Assembly: GCA_033439295.1 (NCBI GenBank)
Contig: JAVTLE010000008.1
Span: 2,852,001 to 2,916,000 of the forward strand
Length of the DNA stretch: 64,000 nt
Origin: Deuterostichococcus epilithicus
Lineage: Eukaryota > Chlorophyta > Trebouxiophyceae > Prasiolales > Stichococcaceae
Direction of reading: 5' to 3'
Made by a program: the position numbers and the translations under genes. Position 1 is the first letter of the stretch. The number at the start of each line of letters is the position of its first letter. Positions 12,001 to 24,000 of the stretch are shown in pieces. The notes under the pieces were generated by a model. It was not told the origin of the DNA. It saw nothing but the letters and a program-made list of their open reading frames with translations, and did no database searches.

Positions 12001-15000
12001 TGGGCCATGCCATGAAGTAGTTCGTGAACTTGAATGCAGCAGCGCACCTGTTGCACGGCATCCGACCGAGATCGATCACAGCGTTGCATGAAAATCAGGT
12101 CCACAACACTTTGTCGGCACCGTTGACAGGAGCACTGCACAACAGACACGGGTCGGAAATTTGTACCTGGTGTGCATGCAGGCGCTGTCGCCTGTGGGCC
12201 GCTGCCAGAGCTTCTCTGCAAGCGCCGACGGCTACGGCCGCGGCGAGGGCTTTGCTGTCATCGCACTGCGGACGGGGAGCGGCACGAGTGGCGGCGCCAT
12301 TGCCGTCATCAGGGTGAGTGCAGCAGCACCGCGGCGCGCTTGTCAAACACCACGACATGCGCGAAATGCTGCGCCTCTTTGGCGGGCTCAACCCGACGAC
12401 TTGGCAGCTGCAAGGCTGCTAACTGGGCCTCATGCACATGTTTGCCGTTGCTGTACAAGTATTGAAGGCTCATGCACATATCCGCCGCTGCTGCGCAAAT
12501 TATTGAAGGCTGCCGCCGAGGGCCTGCCCAACACCCCGACTCGCAGGGCGGCGCGGTGGGCCAAGATGGGCGGTCTAGCAGCCTGACGGCGCCCAATGGG
12601 CCGGCGCAGCAGGCGCTGGTGGCCACGGCGCTGCTGCGGGCGGCGGCGAGCGCCACGGACGTTGCGCTGGTGGCAGTGCACGGCACCGGCACGCCGCTGG
12701 GTGACCCCATAGGTGTGCTCTGTGCTCGGCGCCGGAGTGACAGAATCTGGGGACTCTGTGGCTTGCTGCGATGGCTGCAAGATCTCGACGCTACATTAGA
12801 AGGCATAGCTGACATGCGGGCGACAGGCCTTGCGGTCATGCAGGGAAGGTGAAAGCTGACCGTGACTGCGCCTAGCGCACCAACCCAATGATGGGAGATG
12901 GCTGCCGGTGGCACCGACACTGCCACTACTGCCCGTGAACAGTCACCAGAGGCCCGTGGGCGGATTGAGCACTGTTCATCGTTGCGCTTCGCACGATGGT
13001 CAGTTGATCCACAAGACCCCACGGTCAGCAGCTGCATGGTCAGTGGCAGGGTCCTGCGACGGGCAGCATTGGGCACAGTATCCCCGACCCAACAGTTCTG
13101 GCTGTAATACTTTCAATGCCCAACGCATCTGTTTCGTACGCTAGCTATTGTCTTGTAAGCAAGAGGGTGAACCTGTGCGTTGCAGAGGTGGGTGCGCTGG
13201 GCGCCGCGCTACAGGGCGGCGACGCAGCTCAGCCGCGGCTGGCGCTCACGTCCGTCAAGTCGGTGTACGGCCACACGGAGGGCGCCGCAGGTATGATTGT
13301 GTGTGTGCACCTGGGTCTCTGCGTCCCATGTGCCTATTTCTCTGCCCTATGCCCTAAACCCTAAAACCATAATAGTGACTGTGTGGCAGTGGCCGGCAGC
13401 TGGATTAGACCCGCTCCTTCACAGTCAGCAGGCAGTGGGTTGCGCTGGGCATGTAGTTGCCACAGCATGTCTGAGTAAGAGTTCCTGTGCTGCGCTGTAC
13501 AGTTTCCCCAATGCACTCCCTGTTCTGTGTGTCGTCACCCTAGCCATGATCGATCGGCTGCAACCAGCTTGTGGCGACTGGGTCGGGTGAAAATGATAGT
13601 TCACCGGTCCTGCGGTTCCAGCTACCACCACCTGCTGCAGGCCTGACGGGGGTGCTGGCAGCAACTGCGGCGCTGCGGCATGCGTGCACACCGTCGGTCG
13701 CGAATCTTGGGTTGCTCAACCCGTATGTCTCAGCGGCCTTCGAGGAGTGGGGCAAGCCAGCATGCGGAGGCAGCGGCATTGCGGCGGTCGTCGGCNGGCN
13801 GGCCGCGGCCGCGGCGCCGCTGGCACAGGCGCCTGTGGCCGGTGAGTCAATTTACGGAGTGAGGGCCATCTGTCGATCAGAGCCTGCTTACTCGATGTAT
13901 CGCTTCCACACAAAGTCGGACATCTCTAGAAGCCTGCGCCACTCTAAGCAGAGGTAGATAAGGGCTTAAGCGGACATGTTGTGTGCGGTCGAGACCCAGC
14001 TGGCAGGTTGTGCAACCAATGACGAAACTATTGATCAGCTTCCCTCCTGGCTGCAGGCACCAGCTCCTTCGGCCTCAGCGGCGTCAATGCGCACCTGCTG
14101 CTCAGTGCTGCCACAGACACCGCATCATCCACCCCCACGGAGCTGCCGCCCAGCCGCCTGCACTGGGAACGGCAGCGCTTCTGGCCGACGCCGTTCCTGT
14201 TGGCGCTGCTGGCCGGCCACCTGCCGTCTTCGGCCGGTGAGGACTTGGTCATCCGCGTTGCCGCCAACCTGGCCGGCAGCCCAGCGCTGGCCTTCCTGTG
14301 GCACCACACGGTGCAGGGCAGAGTCCTGCTGCCCGGCACAGCGCTGTTTGAATTTGCAGCGGCGTTGGCAGCGGCACTGGCTGGCGACGGCATCCTGGCA
14401 GCAAGGATGCAACCGCTGCTGTCGGCGCTGTCGATCGTCAGTCCCAAGCTGCTGGGCGGCTTGGCAGCCGGCGGCAGAGCAGACAAGCCTGCGGCCGGCG
14501 GCGAGCAGGCAGCTGCGCCGGTCGAAGACATGATGTTGTGTGAGGTGCAGCCAGCAGGAGGGCAGCTCCGGGTGCTCTCGGCGCCTCAAGCCGCTGATGG
14601 CGCCGCAGCGCCAGCGGCGCCAGCGCATGTCAAAGCCAGCATCAGCATCGCAGCAGGCGACTCACACCTGGCAAGCACGACGGCGGCTGCTGCCGCGAAA
14701 TCTGCAGTTTCAGCTGCCGCCAGCCTGCCGCGAGGCATCTTCGTGAAGCTCCTGGCCGCGGGACCTGGCCACAGCGACGGCAGCGGCGGCGGCCACACCG
14801 TCGCGCAGCCACAGCTGCAGCCGACGGCGGCAGACGCAGGCGCAGATTCCTTCCTGATGCACCCTGCGGTGGCGGACAATGTGCTGCACCTGGGAGCTGT
14901 GCGCGTGGCAGCAGGAAGCAGCAGCACCAGCCGTGTGCCCGTGGGCGTGGCCGCCTACCGCTGCACCTCTCCTGCAACTCCTGACAGGTCACACAAATTC

Positions 15001-18000
15001 AAGTACCACTGTTCCTGACCTTTTAAAGTAGATATTGGCGCTGCATAAAAGCGAGGGGTGTTTTCCCCCTGTTTCAGATCGTTGCATTTGTCTTCATGAA
15101 ATTGCGCAAATTCTTGCAGGTGGCATGGCTGGGCGCTGTCAGAGGCGCCGCGCATCGCTGCGAGCGACCGCAGCAGCACCAACGACGCCTACTGGATGCA
15201 TCAGCAGTCACTCAGCTCAGGGCTGCAGATTGCTGGCCTGCATGCGAAGCCGCTGGCCGCGCCAAAGGTGTGCTTTGGGGTCCCCCTTGCCTGTTGGGCC
15301 AAAAGTGAAAACTTGGAGACGATTTCCACTCGCTGGTGCATTTTCCGAGAAGACTTACGTGGTTCTGCAGGCTCGAGACGGGCTTGCCGCAGCAGCAGTG
15401 CAGCCGGCGCAGCAGAGTTTCATGTACGCGGTAGTCTGGCAGGCGGCCGCCGCACTGCTTCCTGCTTCCACCACACCCATGAAGCGCTTCTGCAGCCACT
15501 CGGCCAAGCGAACATCAAGTAATTGCAAGGCCCTCGTCGCCCGACATGGCAGCATCGGACAGCAAAGCGCCGCTTCTTCGGCCCTTGCTCAGCTACAGGG
15601 CGGCGACGGCGGGTTGGCGACCAGTGGCGCAGCCACCGCAGCGGCTGGCGGCATCACCTGGCGGCCGCAGCCAGGCGGCAGCCGCATTGGCGACAGGCAG
15701 ACACCCTTTGCCGCATCTCCGGCTCTCGCCTGCCAGGGTCTGGAAATGCTGCAGCAGCTGCTGGCACAGGGAGGCGGAAGCTCTTCGGCAGGCGGCGCTA
15801 CGACCGCCTTCGCGCTGGCAAGCCGCGGCGCGCTGCCAGCGGCGGCCAGTGGGATCGACATTGCCGGAGCAGCACAGCTGAGCGCCCACTCGACGGCCGC
15901 GGCGTGGGGCCTGGTGCGGGTGGCGGCCCTGGAGTATTTGGACTGTCAATGGTCTGGCATGGACGCCTCGCCATACGCCGCCCAACAGGCACTGGTATGG
16001 AGTGTTCTGTGAGCAGCTCAGATTCAAGATCTGAGCCATGTCCCTCACCTCCCGAGCTATGCACATTGTATTATTCTTTGTATACGTGTTTTGCCCTGGC
16101 AGGGTTTGAGAGGAGCTGCTGTCACCGGTCGGGACAGCTGCTGACACAGGAAGTGCTGGATCCCATCTTTCGTGACTTGGACATCCGCTAGTTCTCTCAG
16201 TGACGGAATTGCAGATGCAGCTCTTCCTGTACAGTGCCTTGGAGCAGAGGATGCGCCGTCGAGCCCCAGCTTCAGCTTGCTCCGAGCTGCTCCGAATCGC
16301 TGCCCATCGTTTGCGCTCACTGACTGTTGGGCACGCGACACAGCCCTGAGCTGGAGGGTCCCAAAAATTCCGCCTCAATGGCGCCGATTCAGCACCGGGC
16401 ACCTCTGGAGTGCACTGTTTACGGTTGAGGGTGTGCTGTGCACACCCTTTGCTTTGCAATTATTCAGTTGGTTCCATATGTGTACAGCCGCAGGGTCTGG
16501 AGGACGCCGAAGGCACCCTGGGGTGCGGCGCCGGCGCCGGAGTGGTGACGGCGCCGCGGCTGTGCCAGGCGCAGCTGGCGGCGCCGCCAGGGGACCTGCA
16601 CCTGGTGCCACGGTCACGGGGCGCCTTCTCGGACCTGGTGGCAGTCCCTGTGGACAGGTCAGCACCTCCCTTTGCGTTGTCTTCCTTACCAGAAAAACCC
16701 CTTCTTGCGAGGGTTCAGCAGCCGCAGGTTTCTCTAGGGTGGGATGCGTCTGCTGCATCCTGGGGTTTAGCCCTGGCGGGCTTGCCTGCTGCACAGCGCT
16801 TGCCAACGGGAGAGGCTATGATGGCCCCGCTGTCAGCGACGCCCTGCACGGCAGGCAACCCTGCCAGGTCGCTGCCTTCTCCCTCCACAGATCTGGCCGC
16901 TGTGTGAGCTGCTGCTGCTGCGGCGTGGATGTGTGCGAAGTGCGACACATTCAAGGCACTTGAACCTGCGGTGCCTCAATCAATGTTTGTGCAGACCTGC
17001 AGTCTGCCTGCCCTCTTTCTGTCGGCCGTCCGGCCGCAGCGCAGACTCGAAGACTGCCCATCTGCCAGCTTTTGCAGGCTGCAGCCCGGCACGAGGCGGC
17101 GCTGTGCACCGAAGCCGTCGGCCTCAAGTTTGGGGACTCGTTGCTGGACTTGAGCAAGGTGTACGTGCTGCTCTATTCCAACATTATTCGCCTGTCAACC
17201 CCGCAGGCTGCAGCCCGGCGCGCTGGCGCCGCACGAGGTGGCACTGCGCGTCACAGCCGTCGGCCTCAACTTCCGGGACGTGCTCAACGTTCTGGACATG
17301 TACCCTGGCGACGCCGGCGACCCTGGCGGCGACTGCGCGGGCGTTGTCACTGCAGCGGGCGCTGCGGCAGTGCACAGGTGTGGGAATGAACCTGAAGCCT
17401 TGCAGCTGTAAATCGTCCGAGTAAGGCAGTAGGGTGCACGATGGCGGACTGCCAATAATTTCTTTGCGGAGCTGTAGTTCGACAGCATTCAGCAGCACAC
17501 CGGGCATGTCGCCGGCACCACCCAGCGGTGTCAACAACGCACTGCTCCTGCGCCGCTGCAGGGTGGGTGACCTGGTCTTCGGCCAGGCGACCGGCTGCCT
17601 GGGCACCGCCGTTGTGGCCGACGGCCGCACGCTTGCCGCCGCGCCGCCGCAGCTGGGCGCCTGCGCTGCCGCCGCCGCGCCAACGGTGTTCCTGACGGCA
17701 GACACATGCCTGCGGGGCGCGGCGAAGCTGCGGCGCGGCCAGACCGTGCTCATTCACGCGGCAACAGGCAAATGCTACTTGGAATGAACTGACAGTGGGC
17801 AGTGCCTGCAGTCGAGCCCAAGAGCTTGGGCAGGTGGCAACAACCTCTTGAAAGTAGCGTGTCTTGCTGGCCTACACGAACAAGCGGCGGCTGCCACAGA
17901 CACTGACATCGTCGCAATGCGGCTGCAGAGGCTACTGCCTGTGGGCCTGTCTCACTCGCGCACAAGTGCATAGCACTGCCCTGCTTCTGGGCGTCGTACA

Positions 18001-21000
18001 TGTGGCATGTGGCCGCTTATGCTCCAACGCAGTGCACAACAGCGTACTGCATGTGTGCAGGTATGCTTGTAAGCTCTTTGGCGCCCAGCGCGCAAGCGAA
18101 ACCACCCTGAGCTTCGATTTGGCAACGTATCTGGGTGTCTACCTCATCGCCCCTTGCAAAGACCGCAGCTTTTCGCGAAGCCGGGGTGGCCTGCAAGCGC
18201 AGGCGGCCTGGGCCTGGCGGCGCTGCAGCTGGCCGGCGTGGCCGGCGCCGTCGCCGTGGGCACCGCCGGCGGACCGCCGAAGCGCACGTTCCTGCGGGCG
18301 TGCGGCGTGCAGCGGGTGGTCTCCTCGCGGGACACCCACTTTGCGACTGAGCTGCCTGCCGCAGGCATCGCAGCAGTGGACGTGGTCCTCAACTCGCTGA
18401 CCTCGCCGGGTGGGTCCCCGCTGTTAGGCACCCAGCTTTACCTGAGCGGCACCCCCGTTTGATGTAGCAAGCAAAGGTGGCTGCTGGGCGATGAGCACCC
18501 TGCCGCTGTGGAGGTCCGCCAGAGCTGTTGTCCCCATCCATGAGGCATTGCACCAGGGCCAGGGCGATTGTGCCGCAGAGCTTCCCCACAACCCTGGTCA
18601 AACTCCCACTGCCACTACTGGCGCTACTGGCCCTGCTGGCGCACAAGCCACCCTACACAGTGAGCTATCGTCGGATAGGCGCTGGCCTTCACTTTGATCC
18701 CGCCAGATCCTGTCGTTGCCTTAAAAACCAAATTTTGCAAAATTGCAGGTATGGTGGCGGCCTCACTGGCGTGCCTGGCCCGCAGCGGCGCCTTCACTGA
18801 GGTCGGCAAACGCGACATCTGGTCGCCTGCCCGGATGGCGCAGGTGAGCATAGCAGCGCCACAAAACCTGAGAGCGTCCAGCTTGAGCTTCCACATGCTC
18901 TCAGCGCTCGATTTGTGCTTCTTATGCGGACATGCCAGCCCTCGACGGTGTCAGCTTAGCGGTTGACACTGTCGAATGTTTGTTGTCCGCCATCAATAGC
19001 GCCATCAATAGCACAAATCGATGCTAAGTAGCAAGACTGGAAGCACAGCAGGCGGGTGACAGAACATTTCGAACAAGCGACCAGTTACATCTGACTCTTG
19101 GCGCCTGGCGACACGACAGGAGCGGCCGGATGTTGCATACCACCTGGTGGCGGTCGACTTCCTGCCGCCGCCCGTCATCCAGGCGTCGCTGGCTCGCCTG
19201 GCAGCCGAGTTCGCACAGGGTGCGGTCTGGCCGAAGACTGTGTCTCCACGTGCATGTTCTTGACGCTGGCCCAGACGTGTGATCACGACATATACCCGTA
19301 TCGGCTGCCAACGGCGACCAGGCATGCCTGTCTGTGTGTGGAAGCTAACGGCCGTCCCTGCTCCTCAACCGTACATCAATGTAGCTGCAGCCGTTCGTTC
19401 ATTTCGCTCACTGTCTGACGCTGATACAGAACACGCTTCCTCAGTGCTCTGCAAACCAACCGCCAGCAGTGGCTGACATCTGTGCATCGCATCAGAGCCG
19501 CTTCTGCTGGCATGCTGTAAACTGCACAGACGCCTTGCTTATTGCTGCTACTACTCCTGCCACTACTTTGTTGGCGAGCTCACTGAGGAAGTGCACTGAG
19601 GTTGTGGCGGTTTCCTACAGCAAAGTCTACTTTCATCAGATGATGCAGGGGCAGGTGGCAATTCAGAACTAACTGATTGCTTGCAAGCTGCAAGAGGAAA
19701 CCGGACGTACACAGTGGCTCACCAATTATCTGCGTGTTGCACACTACCTTTCCAAGAAACTGACCCCATAGACCGGCCTGACCAGTGTTCGCTCCTGCAC
19801 CGACAGGCGATGTCACACCGTTGCCGCCTCTGGCGTACGGCCTGGGCGCCGCCGCCGCGGCGCTGCGGCAGCTCGGCGGCGCCAGGGCGGTGGGCAAGAT
19901 CGTGACGGCGGCGACGGCACCCGCCGGCGGCCCGGCGGCGGAGGCCAGTCCGGGGCGCTGGGTCGTCACCGGCGGCCTGGGGGCACTCGGCAGCCTCAGC
20001 GCACGGTGCGGCGGACAAATCTGGCCACCATTAGATTCTGTCACTCGTTGCTTCCTTTCATTCTCTGCAGGAACCGCGCAAACAGTAGGCAGAGCATCGA
20101 GTGCGCTTTAACATTGCGTCCTTGAGGGGGCGGTCTCGGCGTTTGAGCGTGTGGGCGGGTGTGCAGCCGCTGCCTCAGCCGCAGACTGGAACAGTCATCC
20201 TGCCGAGCACACCGCGCATGGCTGCAAACGGTGACTGCGCCGTGGTCCGATCCTGGGTCTGGTGTCATTGGCATGCTGAAAGGCGAGCTACCATGGTCAC
20301 AACCAATGACTGCGCCATGGACTCCTTGACCTGCAGGGTACCGATGACACTCAGACCCAGTCCTGGTTGCATTTGCCCTTGTTCACGGGTCCAGCCTCAC
20401 GTCTGCTGGCCACGAACTGCCCGCGACTCCGCGCAGGTATCTGGCGGGACAGGGCGTTCGCCACATCAAGCTGCTCAGCCGCAGCGGGCACCTGGGCCGG
20501 AGCACCGCCGCCAGCCCCGAGCTGGCGGGGCTGCTGACCGGCGCCCGCGGCTGGGCAGCGGCGGTCACCGTCAGCCGCTGCGATGCAGCGTGCGCGGAGG
20601 AGGTCAGGGCGGTGCTGGCGCCTCGGCGCGGCGGTGAGTGCTTCCTCCGTCCAGTGTGGTGGATCGGACACTCAGATCCTGCTGCAAGGTGGCACTGCAC
20701 TTGAGTTGTCTATTGCAGCCGAGAGAGCTGGGAGGCTGCATCACGGCTCGTGGCGCGTGGACTTGAGTGAAGGAAAAGTAACAACAGGTTGTCAGTGCAT
20801 GCTTGCGCTACAATGATGCACAGCACTGTTTGTCTGAGCGTGCTGGTTCTTCAGGCTGCTGTGTTGCAGGACACGCTGGTCGTCTGCGTCAGGGACGGGC
20901 GCGTTAAGGCATGAGAACCACCACATCTGATCAAGCTTGCACCTATAGCTGAAGCCGCTTGCAGACCCAGATTTTGTAGATGTAGCCAGTGGCTATGGTG

Positions 21001-24000
21001 TGCCTGCCGCAGAGCCGGAGCTGCAGGGCGTGCTGCATGCCGGGGGCGTGCTGGCGGACGCCACGCTGCCGCGGCAGACCGCAGCCGGCATGCGCGCCGT
21101 CTACGGTCCGAAGGTCGGCCGACAATGCTTGCTCTCGATGTGCCGGTAGCTGCCGTCGAGTGCTGTGTCATCTGCGAGGCGGTTCTCAGCATCGTTGAGA
21201 GGGTGGCCTCATCGCCAGACCGCAAGTGCATAGGCAGGAATTTGGCGCCGCCCCAAAACGCGTCAGCACCAGCCGAGCAGCCCCGCGCTCGCGATATTGA
21301 CCTCAGACGTAAGCCAATCTTCTTGTCGGAGCTAGTAACAACGTGACAATATGCCATCACCACAACAGGTGGGCGGCGCCGCCCGCATCGCGGCAGCCAG
21401 CCATGGCGCGCCGCTGGTGGCGTTCAAGCTCTTCTCCTCCATCGCGGCCCAGCTGGGCTCTGGCGGGCAGGCCAACTACGCTGCCGCCAACACGGCGCTG
21501 GACGCATTCGCGCATGGCCAGCAGGCCCAGGTGCGCTGTGTCCAAACGTGCCCTTCTTGGTAGAGTGAGGCTGTACACAGCATGTACGCTGCCGACTGGC
21601 GCATGGGTGCCCGGGTGCTAAGTGCGGAAAGCTCCGGGCTCTAGGCGCAGCCCCATCATGACATATCTGGCCTTGCCTGAGCTCCTTTGCGCTGGGCGCA
21701 CTTAGCTTTCGACCACCGTCGTTCATGTTGCTAGAAAAGCGTACGCCCTGTTGTTTTCATGTGCACCGAGAGTCGTTATCAGAAGCAGTCCTCGACAAAT
21801 AAAATAATCAGCAGCACAGAGGCATGCGGCTCGTGCGACCCCAATTGCGTGCACAGGGCTGCGTCGCCGTCAGCGTCAACTGGGGCGCCTGGGCCGGCAG
21901 CGGCATGGCGGCCGCTGGCCTCGCCCGCATGGAGCGCCTGGGCTTCGGCGCTATCCCGCCGGCGGCGGGCGCGCTGGCGCTCGGCGGCGTGCTGCGCTCA
22001 CTGCACAGCGGCGGGCGGTCGGCGGCGCAGCTAACGGGCAGCGTCTTCCTGTGGGACAGGTGCGGCAGCTGGTGTTGTGCTCGGATGCTGGGCTTTCATG
22101 TAGGGTTAAAGAAGGTTGCGAAGCAGGCTGCCATGAACGGAGGACCTTTTGGGCACCCTGCGGTTCCGAACCCATGGCAGCCTGCGACTGCAAGCCAAGC
22201 CTGCAGTTGCACTCCACCAGGCATTCGGTCCCGCGCTGGTGCTCAGTGGTTCATGTACTGAAGGCACGATGTACAGGCGCTGCAGTGACAGCGCTCTTAT
22301 CCAGCGTGCAAACTTTCGGACCCCAACACCGACAAACACGAGCAGGGCAATGCGATGGTGGCAGCTGCATGAGCCTTGCTGAACCGCCTCGAACACTGCC
22401 CGACAGCACCCTGCTTGCTCATCATGTGATCGCCCTCGCGTCACGCCCGTGTTACGGCATGCCCAAATGTGCATGGCGTGCCGCCTGCAGGCTGAAGGTC
22501 AGCGGCGCCTATTACGGCGACTTCAAGGCTGCGGCGGCGGCGGGCGCCGATGCCGCCGCAGCATCTGCCTCGCCCGCAGCCGCAGCCGCAGCCGCAGCAG
22601 CAACCGCACCCAGCGCCGGCCTCGCAGCAGCTGAAGTACAGCGGAAGGTGGAAGGAGCAGTGGTGGCTGTCATGGGCGAGCTGCCGAGAGCGGACGAGCC
22701 GCTGGTGGAAGCAGGGCTCGACTCCCTCGGTACGTATTTGCGACTTCTGCACTCGCTGAGTGGCTGCAATGCTTCCTACGATGCGTTTGTATCGCTCGCT
22801 GTGTGCATGACTGGAGGCGGGATATGTTTCGAGTCTCCTTGGGATATGCGCCAGCTCCCTTGATTCCCGATGCAACTGAAGCTCCCGCCGGCTGGGAAGT
22901 TGTTGCCCGAGTGCTGGCAAGGTTCGAATGCTCACTCATCAAATGCAGCACAGTCGTGCAATGATACCCAGGCACTCCTCCCTGAGCATCCGGCACACCC
23001 ACATCATGCTGAGGCGCCGTGCATGCTGGTGTAGACGAGTCATTGGAGCTTCATTCTCGACTGTGTTGTAGTCCTGCTTGCTGGCATGGCAAGTGGCATG
23101 CAGCACAGAGATGCAGCACACAGCCAGGCTGTATTGCAGGATGACATGCCTTCTGCAAGCAATTCACACGAAGTAAGCCCTCAGTCGAAGCAAACGTGTG
23201 CATGAGTGATTGTACGGGGCCTGCTGAACGGGCATGTCCACGGAAACCAGGGTCGCACGTGCTCACAGACAAGGTAGACCATTGGTGTTGACCAACTACC
23301 CTGCTGGAGTTCAGTTCGATTCAGGCGCGTTGGAGGTGCCAGTGTGGACGCGCTTGGGCAATCGTCATGGAGTCGCCGGCCACAAGCTGGGTCTGTGGAC
23401 ATTGCTGTCTTCACATGTTGACACAAGGGGCATGTACCCACATCAGCAGGCCAGGTAGTTTGTTCTTGTAGGCGCGGTAGAGCTGCGAAACGAGGTTGCG
23501 CAGGCGGTGGGCATGGACCTGCCGAGCACGCTGGTGTTTGACTACCCCACAGTCGCTGCCATTGTGGCATACATTGCGGCCAAGGCGACCAAAGCGGCAG
23601 CCGCCGCCGCGCCGACGCAGCACCAGGAGCAGGCTGCTGTTCCCAGGTGCGTGTGCCAGGCTTCGTCCTGTTTGAGATGGAAAGCCGGTCGTTGCCAGCA
23701 TACTTCTTGATGGTGATCTGGCTCACTGCCAGCCGCCCCAGGGTTTTTCAGATGGCTGCTCAGATGGCTGCTCCATATATGTGGCAGTTTGTGTGCCGGC
23801 CCCCGCAGGGTGCCAGTCCGCAGGGTGCCAGTCCCCGCAGCGATATTTTGCAGATGGCTGCTCAATACAGTGGTCGGTGTGTTGCAGGGTGCCAGCCCAC
23901 CCTGCAGCGGTGGTAGCAGCAGGCCGCCCCGCCATTGCCCTGGAGGCGGTGCGGGGGCGGCTGCCGTCCGCGGCAGATTCCGCTGCTTCCCCCTTCCAGA

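Larger units (their letters stand above)
9970..14250 (+). other. KS2 ketosynthase domain
   Basis: Exons 10374-10471, 10808-10954, 11323-11572, 11760-11851, 12182-12313, 12547-12712, 13186-13290, 13641-13841 and the start of 14057-14987. All catalytic elements are present: Cys (codon 11533-11535) in [11 protein letters not shown], His in [11 protein letters not shown], and Lys/His in [12 protein letters not shown]. The usual NQDG motif is GQDG here. The C-terminal motif is [15 protein letters not shown], then a short linker ([10 protein letters not shown]) runs straight into DH2. The two n characters at 13796 and 13800 fall in an Ala-rich linker. Confidence 0.93.
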
